From Cyanobacteriota bacterium (GTDB lineage: Bacteria; Cyanobacteriota; Cyanobacteriia; Phormidesmidales; Phormidesmidaceae): DNA of 5,210 nucleotides. Shown here piece after piece: positions 1 through 4,893 of the stretch (position 1 is its first letter; each line of letters opens with the position of its first letter). The notes below the pieces were generated by a model. The model did not search any database, was not told the DNA's origin, and was given only the letters and a program-made list of their open reading frames with translations. Position numbers and translations under genes: made by a program. The stretch covers positions 1 through 5,210 of the forward strand of contig JAQCKL010000361.1 of NCBI GenBank assembly GCA_027592485.1, in the 5' to 3' direction.

Positions 1-132
1 CATGGCACTCACCGGAGATGGGAAATGCTTCTAGCTTATGTCTTAATGCAATTGGCGACTGCTATAGGGGCGAGTGTAGCCCAATCTGCTCCGATTGCGT
101 CAGCACCAGCGAGACTGTCAGCGCTAAAATAA
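1..132 (+). CDS. Possible 3' end of a gene entering from the left (doubtful)
   Basis: The first reading frame is open from base 1 to a TAA at 130-132, giving 43 codons that end in ...RLSALK. I recognise no domain. The middle part is hydrophobic (MLLAYVLMQLATAI, residues 9-22), and an internal ATG at 25 would give a 35-residue peptide with a signal-like or membrane-like start. Against it being a gene, the dispersed repeat arm at 51-66 lies inside the frame, and 43 open codons can arise by chance. If real, it would end 27 bp before gatB. It is listed so that someone with the upstream sequence can test whether a gene ends here. Confidence 0.2.
   Translation, partial: HGTHRRWEMLLAYVLMQLATAIGASVAQSAPIASAPARLSALK
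51..66 (-). repeat. Dispersed repeat arm, copy 1 (TATAGCAGTCGCCA type)
   Basis: Read on the - strand this is TATAGCAGTCGCCAAT. It matches 1879-1894 at 15 of 16 positions and shares the core GGCGACTGCTAT with 4597-4608. Upstream at 4-27 are GGCACTCACC and GATGGGAAATG, which have near matches at 4481-4490 and 4499-4509, next to copy 3. This suggests a mobile or repeated element about 63 bp long here and about 128 bp long at the other site. Such families are usually non-autonomous elements, but that is inference. Confidence 0.6.
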
Positions 133-159
133 GGCAGTTTGCTTGAGTAACCAGATTTT

Positions 160-1650
160 ATGACTGCTGCTGCCCCTGCCAAAACCCAGTATGAAGCTGT
201 CATTGGTCTTGAAACCCACTGTCAGTTGAGTACCGAAACCAAGATTTTTTCTGCCAGCTCAACGGTGTTTGGGGCTGATCCCAATACCCACATTGATCCG
301 GTGGTGATGGGGATGCCAGGGGTATTGCCGGTTCTGAATCAACAGGTGCTGGAGTATGCAGTCAAGGCTGGGTTGGCGCTGAATTGTGAGATTGCTCCCT
401 ACAGCAAGTTCGATCGCAAGCAGTATTTTTACCCCGATCTACCCAAGAACTACCAAATTTCCCAATTCGATCTGCCGATTGCGGAGCATGGCTCCCTAGA
501 GATTGAACTGGTGGATAAAAAGACCAAGGCGGTCACCCGCAAGCGCATTGGCATCACCCGCCTGCATATGGAAGAGGATGCGGGCAAGTTGGTCCATGGG
601 GGCAGTACCCTGTCGGGCTCTACCTATTCCCTGGTGGACTTTAACCGGGCTGGGGTGCCCTTGATTGAGATTGTCTCCGAACCGGACCTGCGCTCCGGCC
701 AAGAGGCGGCAGAATATGCCCAGGAGCTGCGGCGAATTGTGCGCTATCTGGGGGTCAGCGACGGCAACATGCAGGAGGGTTCCCTGCGCTGTGACGTGAA
801 TATTTCGGTGCGACCGGTGGGGCGAGAGCAGTTTGGCACCAAGGTGGAGATCAAAAATATGAACTCCTTTAGTGCCATTCAGAAGGCGATCGAGTACGAA
901 ATTGAGCGGCAAATTGCAGCGGTGGAGGCGGGGGAGCCCATCTATCAAGAAACCCGTCTCTGGGAAGAGGGCAACCAGCGCACCATTAGCATGCGCCTGA
1001 AGGAAGGGTCCAGTGACTATCGCTATTTCCCAGAACCGGACCTGCCCCCCATTGAGGTGTCGGTAGAGCAGCGGGAGGCGTGGCGGGCTGCCTTACCGGA
1101 ACTACCGGCCCAGAAACGCCATCGCTACGAAACTGACATGGGTTTGTCAGCCTATGACGCAAGGGTTTTGGCCGACGATCGCACCATTGCCGAGTATTTT
1201 GATGCCACGGTGGGGGTGGGCGCTGACCCGAAGCTGGCCGCCAACTGGATTACCCAGGATATTGCCGCCTACTTGAATAATGAAAAACTCACCATTGACC
1301 AGATCGGCTTAAAGCCTGAGATGCTGGCGGAGATGGTGCAGCTGATCAGCAAGAGCACCATTAACAACAAGGTTGGCAAGGAAATGTTGCCAGAACTGCT
1401 CACCCAAGGGGGCTCTCCGGCGGCGATTGTTGAGGCTCAAGGGTTGAGTCAAATCTCTGACCCAGAGCAGATTGCGGCGATTATTGACGAGGTGCTGGCC
1501 GCCAATCCGGATGAGCTGGCCAAGTATCGGGCGGGCAAGAAGAAACTGCAGGGCTTTTTTGTGGGTCAAATTATGAAGCTGACCAACGGTCGGGTAGACC
1601 CCAAACTCACCAACCAGCTGCTCCTGCCCAAGCTGAACGCAGAGCCCTAA
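160..1650 (+). CDS. gatB: Asp-tRNA(Asn)/Glu-tRNA(Gln) amidotransferase subunit B
   Basis: GatB is the tRNA-binding, kinase/transamidase partner of GatA and GatC in the cytoplasmic GatCAB complex. The complex activates misacylated Glu-tRNA(Gln) (and Asp-tRNA(Asn)) with ATP and amidates it with ammonia from GatA. Cyanobacteria rely on this route for Gln-tRNA because they lack GlnRS. The 496 residues match the usual family length of roughly 480-500. Visible signatures are VIGLETHCQL near the N-terminus (residues 14-23), HMEED at 136-140, the GatB signature DFNRAGVPLIEIVSEPD at 160-176, RYFPEPDLPP in the cradle domain, and a helical YqeY-like tail ending KLTNGRVDPKLTNQLLLPKL. The ATG at 160 places the conserved IGLE block 14 residues in, as expected. 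No clear Shine-Dalgarno sequence precedes it. TAAAAT at 125-130 is a possible -10. gatA and gatC are not adjacent, which is normal in cyanobacteria. No odd residues or breaks were seen. Confidence 0.98.
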   Translation: MTAAAPAKTQYEAVIGLETHCQLSTETKIFSASSTVFGADPNTHIDPVVMGMPGVLPVLNQQVLEYAVKAGLALNCEIAPYSKFDRKQYFYPDLPKNYQISQFDLPIAEHGSLEIELVDKKTKAVTRKRIGITRLHMEEDAGKLVHGGSTLSGSTYSLVDFNRAGVPLIEIVSEPDLRSGQEAAEYAQELRRIVRYLGVSDGNMQEGSLRCDVNISVRPVGREQFGTKVEIKNMNSFSAIQKAIEYEIERQIAAVEAGEPIYQETRLWEEGNQRTISMRLKEGSSDYRYFPEPDLPPIEVSVEQREAWRAALPELPAQKRHRYETDMGLSAYDARVLADDRTIAEYFDATVGVGADPKLAANWITQDIAAYLNNEKLTIDQIGLKPEMLAEMVQLISKSTINNKVGKEMLPELLTQGGSPAAIVEAQGLSQISDPEQIAAIIDEVLAANPDELAKYRAGKKKLQGFFVGQIMKLTNGRVDPKLTNQLLLPKLNAEP

Positions 1651-1665
1651 TTCGCAGAAATATCA

Positions 1666-1760
1666 AATAGGGGGTTTCACCCCCCGTTACATCTATGGCA
1701 TACTATGTTATGTAGATGCACCCTGATGGTGGAGAGCTGCTTGCGGCTCTCTTTTTTTTT
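1666..1760 (+). repeat. Terminator-bearing repeat cassette, copy 1 (small-RNA candidate)
   Basis: This 95-bp unit recurs at 2022-2115 with no indels. Hand alignment gives 86 of 94 identical positions. The eight differences are at 1678, 1686, 1689, 1693, 1695, 1698, 1701 and 1731. Parts in order: a GGGGG-TTTCA-CCCCC hairpin (1670-1684), a variable stretch, an invariant 29-bp core (1702-1730), and a terminator hairpin with T-tract (1732-1760). The core contains TATGTTATGTAG, which could hold a -10 box (TATGTA at 1709-1714), but the -35 region is weak. A transcript from about 1716 would be about 44 nt. It could equally be only a mobile terminator for gatB. I do not recognise a known cyanobacterial RNA family. 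Confidence 0.85.
1732..1760 (+). terminator. Rho-independent terminator, copy 1
   Basis: GAGAGCTG (1732-1739) pairs with CGGCTCTC (1744-1751) around a CTTG loop; the pairing is complete apart from one T-G wobble. Nine Ts follow at 1752-1760. It is directional: the reverse complement has no T-tract on the far side. It lies 82 bp after the gatB stop, so it could end gatB transcription, a short RNA starting near 1716, or both. Confidence 0.8.
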
Positions 1761-1763
1761 GAG

Positions 1764-1859
1764 ATGGCCATCGCCAGTCCGATTCGGGGCAGGCTGCGAG
1801 GCACTTTTCTGTTGTGCAAAGCGTCAAACAGAGAATCGGCACCCTAAGCGACGTGGCCA
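1764..1859 (+). repeat. Diverged 116-bp tandem repeat, unit A
   Basis: This aligns without gaps to 1880-1975 at an offset of exactly 116 bp, with 61 of 96 positions identical by hand count. Conserved blocks at equal spacing are TCGCCAGTCC (1771), CTGCGAG (1794), TGTGC (1813), CCTAAGC (1843) and GGCCA (1855). CCGATTC at 1779-1785 is the exact inverse of GAATCGG at 1833-1839, so the unit could fold as a hairpin. It sits directly after the T-tract of cassette copy 1. Confidence 0.6.
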
Positions 1860-1879
1860 AAGCATTGCAGCCTAGTTAT

Positions 1880-1899
1880 ATAGCAGTCGCCAGTCCGGT
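1880..1899 (+). repeat. Dispersed repeat arm, copy 2
   Basis: These 20 bases are the exact reverse complement of 4589-4608, and with the preceding T (1879) the first 16 bases match copy 1 (51-66) at 15 positions. The copies are in both orientations, and no target duplication is visible next to the 1880/4608 pair. I therefore read them as a dispersed family rather than the two ends of one transposon. Confidence 0.8.
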
Positions 1900-1975
1900 T
1901 AGAACAAGACTGCGAGCCCCTTTGCTTCTGTGCGAAGGCTTAGGGCAATTCTAGGTGTCCTAAGCAAATGGGCCA
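1880..1975 (+). repeat. Diverged 116-bp tandem repeat, unit B
   Basis: Partner of 1764-1859. It starts with the dispersed repeat arm ATAGCAGTCGCCAGTCCGGT (1880-1899), which is inverted exactly at 4589-4608. GCTTAGG (1938-1944) and CCTAAGC (1959-1965) form a perfect 7-bp inverted repeat, different from the one in unit A. No protein frame is shared by the two units. Confidence 0.6.
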
Positions 1976-2015
1976 GCGCTCTATTGCTCTCCAACAAATC
2001 TTAAAATTGCAAAAA

Positions 2016-2050
2016 AAATGCAATAGGGGGTTTGACCCCCCATTGCATTT
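2016..2050. repeat. Long hairpin at the head of cassette copy 2
   Basis: AAATGCAAT (2016-2024) and ATTGCATTT (2042-2050) are perfect 9-bp inverse partners. They enclose an A/C mismatch and then GGGGG (2026-2030) paired with CCCCC (2036-2040) around a TTTGA loop. Cassette copy 1 keeps only the inner G/C stem (1670-1684), so the outer stem is specific to copy 2. There is no T-tract after it, so it is not a normal terminator. Confidence 0.8.
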
Positions 2051-2115
2051 GTGTCACACTATGTTATGTAGATGCACCCTGATGGTAGAGAGCTGCTTGC
2101 GGCTCTCTTTTTTTT
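2022..2115 (+). repeat. Terminator-bearing repeat cassette, copy 2 (small-RNA candidate)
   Basis: Second copy of the unit at 1666-1760, offset by 356 bp. The invariant core is at 2058-2086, one base differs at 2087, and the terminator is at 2088-2115. Most differences from copy 1 are upstream of the core; only one of the eight lies at or after it. The upstream element TTGCAT (2043-2048) is 16 bp from TATGTA (2065-2070), a weak but possible promoter. The copy ends two bases before the stop codon of the opposed enzyme remnant at 2118. Confidence 0.85.
2088..2115 (+). terminator. Rho-independent terminator, copy 2
   Basis: Identical to copy 1: stem GAGAGCTG/CGGCTCTC, loop CTTG, then eight Ts (2108-2115). 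No gene on the + strand reads into it except the cassette itself, which favours a cassette-specific transcript over a gatB terminator role. The - strand remnant ends just beyond it and would not be terminated by it, because the element is one-directional. Confidence 0.75.
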
Positions 2116-2117
2116 GT

Positions 2118-2252
2118 CTAAATTAGGCTCACGTCGGTCAGGACCTCCACGAGAGCCGGGCCGTCATGGGCTAGCACCGGCGAAATCGCCTCATCAAGTG
2201 CGGCTGCATCCGTCACCCGCACCCCATAGCCACCACAGTTTGACCTTGCCTC
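2118..2252 (-). pseudogene. C-terminal remnant of a thiamine-diphosphate enzyme (acetolactate synthase / pyruvate oxidase type)
   Basis: Reading leftward to a TAG at 2118-2120, the frame gives ...NCGGYGVRVTDAAALDEA followed by ISPVLAHDGPALVEVLTDVSLI and the stop. The order CGGYGVRV, then LDEAI, then AHDGPALVEVLTD is the typical end of the C-terminal ThDP-binding domain in the acetolactate synthase / pyruvate oxidase / phosphonopyruvate decarboxylase superfamily. Those enzymes are about 550 residues long; only about 41 codons remain. A stop at 2253-2255 closes the frame upstream, and I find no further homologous sequence in the other - strand frames up to 2357. This is a degraded 3' end with no function expected. 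The exact family member cannot be told from so short a piece. Confidence 0.75.
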
Positions 2253-2356
2253 CTAAGGACACAGGGGTTTGAGTCGCCATCAGGATGCGATCGCGCAGCC
2301 GCCCCCCACCATCTCCATAAAACTAACCTGCTCCCTCGCCCCTTGATCAGGTAGGG

Positions 2357-2731
2357 CTACACCATTAATAACAACGCCCCATACCCCACCGCACCCACCA
2401 AAAAGGTGCCAAAATCACTCTCCCGCTCCTCCGGGAGTTCTTCTTTCAAGACATTCAAAATCACCCCTCCGGCAACTAAGGCCCAGATGGTGGCGATCGC
2501 GGCGGGATTTAGCACTAGGGCCTGACCGATCACCCAACCGGTGATGATCGAGGCCGCCAGCACCCAGCGGCCCACCCGGTCGTAGGCCTGTTTGTGGTGC
2601 TCCCGCAGGCCCAAATCGTTCACCACAGAATGGACCCCTAGGGTGACACACAGGAGCAGGCAGGCGACCAGGCCGTGATTTTCCGACTCGCGGAAGAGAT
2701 AGCCCAAAACGCCGTTCCCCAGAACACCCTG
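2357..2731 (-). pseudogene. 5'-truncated polytopic membrane protein, C-terminal half
   Basis: The frame runs from a stop at 2732-2734 to the TAG at 2357-2359. It encodes four likely membrane segments. Numbered from the TTG at 2707, these are roughly residues 11-29, 48-66, 69-87 and 99-116. Between the first two is a conserved-looking polar stretch, NDLGLREHHKQAYDRVGRW, and before the last is GGVILNVLKEELPEERES. From memory, this matches the back half of an uncharacterised bacterial membrane protein family of about 230-240 residues, usually with a sequence like NALIGYLL just before the first segment kept here (GNGVLGYLF). There is no ATG; only TTG 2707 or CTG 2722 could start it. The missing front half is not found upstream, where a divergent gene begins within 35 bp. 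I infer a 5' deletion. A short expressed protein from TTG cannot be excluded. Confidence 0.6.
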
Positions 2732-2763
2732 CTACCATACAGGCGACCTTGCCTGCCCAACCC

Positions 2764-3354
2764 ATGACAGAGCCCTACCTAGAAAAGATCAGCATTGGCG
2801 ATCGCCTCAGCCCCGCCCAAGAAGCCGAAGGTGCCCGCTTTAGCTGGGTTGCCGACTCCTGCGAACTCCACATCAGCCTAAGCAATCTGAAAGCTGCCGA
2901 GATTCGCGGCATCAAACAAGGCGTCTTTGAATTTGGCCTCAACATCATCGACCAGATGCCCTTTGTCTGCTTCCGAGTCTTTGAGGTGTCGAAGGCCCAA
3001 GGGTTTGGTAAACCCAAGACAGCAAAGGTTCTGTTGCCCTGGCAAGAATGCCCCTTCCACCTCTCCCGCATTGACCCCGAAATACTGCCCCACCTCGATG
3101 AGTTCAGGGCAGAGCCCGAAGCAAGACTGGCGATCGCCACCATCCTCACCGATTGGCCCAGCATGACCGTCCAGGCCCTGCGGTTCTTCACCGTCTCCCC
3201 CTTCTTCACCCAGAAATTGATCGAAGCCCTCTTGAGTACTGCTGTGGCCTACACCCGCGAGAGCTATGTCGATGCCGTCCACCGCATCTATCGCACCCAT
3301 CCCGTCAACGCCATTGGCGAAGGGGCACGGGTGCGGTGCAAATCAGGCGACTAG
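2764..3354 (+). CDS. Uncharacterised soluble protein, 196 residues
   Basis: I do not recognise this family. The protein has no signal peptide, membrane segment or obvious metal or nucleotide motif. It looks like an alpha/beta N-terminal half (FSWVADSCELHISLSNLKAAEI, then VFEFGLNIIDQMPFVCFRVF, a beta-rich pattern) followed by PWQECPFHLSRIDPEILPHL and a helical C-terminal part. The segment from ILTDWPSMTVQALRFFTVSP through FTQKLIEALL to YVDAVHRIYRTHPV resembles bacterial hypothetical proteins with a 'TG..kALR..sLsp.F...L..ai' pattern, but I cannot name them. The frame extends to a TTG at 2749; ATG 2764 is preferred as the first ATG. There is no clear ribosome site. Two HIP1 sites (2798, 3130) lie inside, and codon use looks native, so it is unlikely to be a very recent arrival. 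It is divergent from the truncated membrane gene, 32 bp away. Confidence 0.85.
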   Translation: MTEPYLEKISIGDRLSPAQEAEGARFSWVADSCELHISLSNLKAAEIRGIKQGVFEFGLNIIDQMPFVCFRVFEVSKAQGFGKPKTAKVLLPWQECPFHLSRIDPEILPHLDEFRAEPEARLAIATILTDWPSMTVQALRFFTVSPFFTQKLIEALLSTAVAYTRESYVDAVHRIYRTHPVNAIGEGARVRCKSGD

Positions 3355-3359
3355 GATAA

Positions 3360-3438
3360 GCGACAACTCTATTCAAATCACTATCGGTACGACGACCTGA
3401 TCGCAACGGTACGACACCGTACCGGAAAGGGTTGTCGC
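3360..3438. repeat. Palindromic element: nested inverted repeats with repeated CGGTACG
   Basis: GCGACAAC (3360-3367) and GTTGTCGC (3431-3438) are exact inverse partners. Inside them CGGTACGAC occurs twice (3385-3393 and 3407-3415), 22 bp apart or about two helical turns. The second copy forms a perfect hairpin with CGTACCG (3418-3424) around an ACAC loop. The lone CGTACCG could pair with either CGGTACG copy. It starts 5 bp after the stop of the 2764-3354 gene and has no T-tract. Options are an operator with three half-sites, an RNA structure in the 3' UTR, or a small repeat element. Confidence 0.65.
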
Positions 3439-3560
3439 CGGAGAGCGATCGCCCGCTTCAAGCGCTCCCAGGGGCTCATCGGATGACGGCGGGCGGGCTT
3501 GCCATAGCGGCCCCACCCAACCGGGACAAAACAAGAGATGTGGATAAAGAGTCATCGCCC

Positions 3561-4418
3561 TCAGATTTCAAGGGTTTCGATATCTTTAGGGGGCAAACCC
3601 GTGATCGAAGCGATTTGGGCGATCGCCATGCCCGCCGCCTTCATTTGCTTCGCCACCTGACGAATGCCCTCTTCGCGCCCCTCTTCGCGCCCCTCTTCGC
3701 GCCCTTGATTCAAAGCCCGCTTAATCGCATTGCGTTGGTCATGGATAAATATCTCCCGATGCTCCAAATCTTCCAGCTCCTCCGGTGAGAGGTTGGCTTG
3801 ATTCGCAAACTCAAAGGCTTGCCGAAAGGCTGGGATCTGGCTCATTTCCTCAGGAATGGCGGTTAATGACTTCGCATGCTTGAGGAAAAAGAGCCACTGC
3901 TCCATCAAATTATGTAGATGGCCGAGGGACTGCTCAAACTTCGGCAACTCTAGAAACACCAGCTCCAGATCGCTGCTGGGATAGTCAATCAGGACTTGTT
4001 TTTCTCTCAAGACAAAGCAGGTGCGATAGGCGGTGATCTCTGGAAACATCACAAAGTCGGTGATGGTCAGGGCAATCACCGAGTTGAGCAGGGTGTAATC
4101 ATCCCCGGTGCCGAGCTGAGTGGAATAGGTTTTGGCGGCATTGTAAAGCACCCGTTTTTCAAACCCTTCGACATTGAGCACCTGCATTTCAATAATCACG
4201 CTGGTGCCATCGGCGAGCTGCGCCTTGACGTCCAAATAGGTATCTTTCATGCCCCTAATCCGGGGGGCTTGATAGGGGTTGAGGATGTCTAGGGATTGAA
4301 TGGTGTCGGTGCCGTCATAGAGCAACCCGTTGAGAAAACTAATCAGCACGGGCTGGCTTTGGGGGGAGCCAAAGATTTTCTTGAAGGCAAAGTCTGTTTT
4401 GGGGTTGATGAAGGGCAT
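3561..4418 (-). CDS. Rpn family recombination-promoting nuclease / putative transposase (PD-(D/E)XK)
   Basis: This protein belongs to the Rpn/YhgA-like family (PD-(D/E)XK nuclease family transposase). Studied members are DNA endonucleases that promote RecA-independent recombination, and some act in phage defence. The start MPFINPKTDFAFKKIFG is the classic N-terminus and fixes the ATG at 4418; a longer frame begins at 4454 but adds only 12 unrelated residues. Candidate active-site residues are D9, D63 (in YLDVKAQL) and E77-x-Q79 (in VIIEMQ), the usual D...D...ExQ arrangement of this family. The 285 residues fit the family's common length of about 250-320. The C-terminal part has a charged REEG repeat (about residues 239-250) and ends in a short helix-turn-helix-like module, QIASITGLPPKDIETLEI, typical of the family. 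No inverted repeats bound it as an IS, so it looks like a solitary copy. It is divergent from the helicase gene at 4910. Confidence 0.93.
   Translation of the reverse strand: MPFINPKTDFAFKKIFGSPQSQPVLISFLNGLLYDGTDTIQSLDILNPYQAPRIRGMKDTYLDVKAQLADGTSVIIEMQVLNVEGFEKRVLYNAAKTYSTQLGTGDDYTLLNSVIALTITDFVMFPEITAYRTCFVLREKQVLIDYPSSDLELVFLELPKFEQSLGHLHNLMEQWLFFLKHAKSLTAIPEEMSQIPAFRQAFEFANQANLSPEELEDLEHREIFIHDQRNAIKRALNQGREEGREEGREEGIRQVAKQMKAAGMAIAQIASITGLPPKDIETLEI
3668..3703 (-). repeat. Three perfect 12-bp tandem repeats inside the Rpn gene
   Basis: CCTCTTCGCGCC occurs three times in a row (3668, 3680, 3692). Read on the - strand it encodes REEG units. Because 12 is a multiple of three, loss or gain of a copy keeps the frame and only changes the length of a charged helical linker between the nuclease domain and the C-terminal module. 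Confidence 0.9.
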
Positions 4419-4587
4419 AAAACAGCTTCTATCCCAGGTGTATGGCTCATCCAAGTTTAACGTCAGACCGATAACCGCTGGGCACTGACCTATTGAGGGA
4501 TGAGAAATGTCTTAAACCCTTTCTCTGCAAGCATTGTGCTGTTCTAGGGCGGCGTAGGACATTGCCCGTACCACTATTCCCGCTCAT

Positions 4588-4680
4588 TACCGGACTGGCG
4601 ACTGCTATGGCGGTGGGTGAAGGATTACTCTACAGGACTGTTCTGTAGGACTGTCTTACCATAGGCCGAGAAGTCCGGTA
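4588..4680. repeat. Nested hairpin element
   Basis: Three inverse pairs nest inside each other: TACCGGACT (4588-4596) with AGTCCGGTA (4672-4680), CTATGG (4605-4610) with CCATAG (4659-4664), and CTACAG (4630-4635) with CTGTAG (4643-4648). AGGACTGT also repeats directly at 4634 and 4647. The left arm overlaps the dispersed repeat. This could be a MITE-like element or a structured RNA in either strand. Confidence 0.65.
4589..4608 (-). repeat. Dispersed repeat arm, copy 3
   Basis: Exact 20-bp reverse complement of 1880-1899; its last 12 bases, GGCGACTGCTAT, also match 54-65 in the same orientation as copy 1. Sequence similar to the 5' flank of copy 1 lies upstream: GGCACTGACC at 4481-4490 and GATGAGAAATG at 4499-4509. 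Confidence 0.8.
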
Positions 4681-4756
4681 GTTTCCCGTAGAACCGGGCA
4701 TTATGGTGGGCACGAGGCGATAGGACACCGGCTTTCCCGTCAGGGTGTTTACCCAT
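4625..4756 (-). CDS. Possible 43-residue small protein (doubtful)
   Basis: A frame with ATG at 4756 and TAA at 4625-4627 reads MGKHPDGKAGVLSPRAHHNA and continues RFYGKLPDFSAYGKTVL, ending QNSPVE. The frame is open six codons further upstream to a stop at 4772-4774. The composition (Gly, Pro, His, Lys, Tyr, few hydrophobic runs) is not that of random GC-rich frames, but no known motif is present and there is no good ribosome site. Part of it overlaps the hairpin at 4588-4680, so the apparent coding pattern may be a by-product of a repeat. Repeats in cyanobacteria are often annotated with such small proteins. Confidence 0.22.
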   Translation of the reverse strand: MGKHPDGKAGVLSPRAHHNARFYGKLPDFSAYGKTVLQNSPVE

Positions 4757-4858
4757 GCCATAGAACTCTGTCTATGTTCTGGGGATAATCTCGCTTTGCT
4801 CCTGTGTGTTGTCCCTAAATGGTGTTGGTGTCCCTAATCATGGCTAAGTGCCAAGGTT

Positions 4859-4893
4859 AGGAGGTACGGGTTGTGGCGACTTCGGTGTACTAG
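4859..4893 (+). promoter_or_regulatory. Strong Shine-Dalgarno followed by a very short leader ORF
   Basis: AGGAGG at 4859-4864 lies 8 bp before a GTG at 4873, an ideal distance, yet that frame ends after six codons (TAG at 4891-4893). The same site also precedes TTG 4871, which is in frame with the helicase ATG but stops at a TAA (4898-4900). The helicase ATG at 4910 has only a weak CAGG before it. A leader peptide with coupled translation is possible; chance is also possible. Confidence 0.3.

Larger units (their letters stand above)
2287..3626. repeat. Six HIP1 octamers (GCGATCGC)
   Basis: GCGATCGC begins at 2287, 2493, 2798, 3130, 3445 and 3619. HIP1 is a highly over-represented palindrome in many cyanobacterial genomes and is the main taxonomic marker here. 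None occurs in gatB or in the last 1.5 kb. The sites fall both inside genes and between them. Confidence 0.9.

Noticed and set aside
1716..1847. 43-codon ORF starting MHPDGGELLAALFF, with a similar start (MHPDGRELLAALFF) in a 66-codon ORF at 2072-2272.
   Set aside because: Both N-termini are simply the conserved core and terminator hairpin/T-tract read as codons. The frames diverge completely after the T-tract, and the second runs antisense through the enzyme remnant.
1651..2117. A CRISPR array, because of the repeated units.
   Set aside because: There are only two pairs of repeats of different kinds, with units of 95 and 116 bp, no regular spacers and no cas genes.
2415..2765. 116-codon - strand ORF starting MGWAGKVACMVAGCSGERRF.
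   Set aside because: It is out of frame with the membrane-protein remnant that covers the same bases, and it is rich in Arg/Gly/Pro as expected for a shadow frame. Only the other frame shows membrane segments.
2775..3300. Two - strand ORFs of about 140 codons opposite the orphan gene.
   Set aside because: They are antisense shadows of 2764-3354 with no recognisable features. They also do not supply the missing front half of the truncated membrane protein.
3373..3788. ORFs of 60 codons (-) and 118 codons (+) over the palindromic element and the 3' part of the Rpn gene.
   Set aside because: The + ORF is antisense to the Rpn C-terminus, and its APLFAPLFAPL run is just the 12-bp repeat read backwards. 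The - ORF covers hairpins and has no motif.
1880..4608. A 2.7-kb composite transposon bounded by the exact 20-bp inverted arms.
   Set aside because: No target duplication is visible at the outer edges, a further arm occurs at 51-66, and the arms are not at the ends of a transposase unit. A dispersed repeat family explains them better.
4475..4648. 57-codon open + frame (…CLKPFLCKHC…) across the dispersed arm.
   Set aside because: It has no ATG before its last few codons, spans a repeat and a hairpin, and resembles no family I know.
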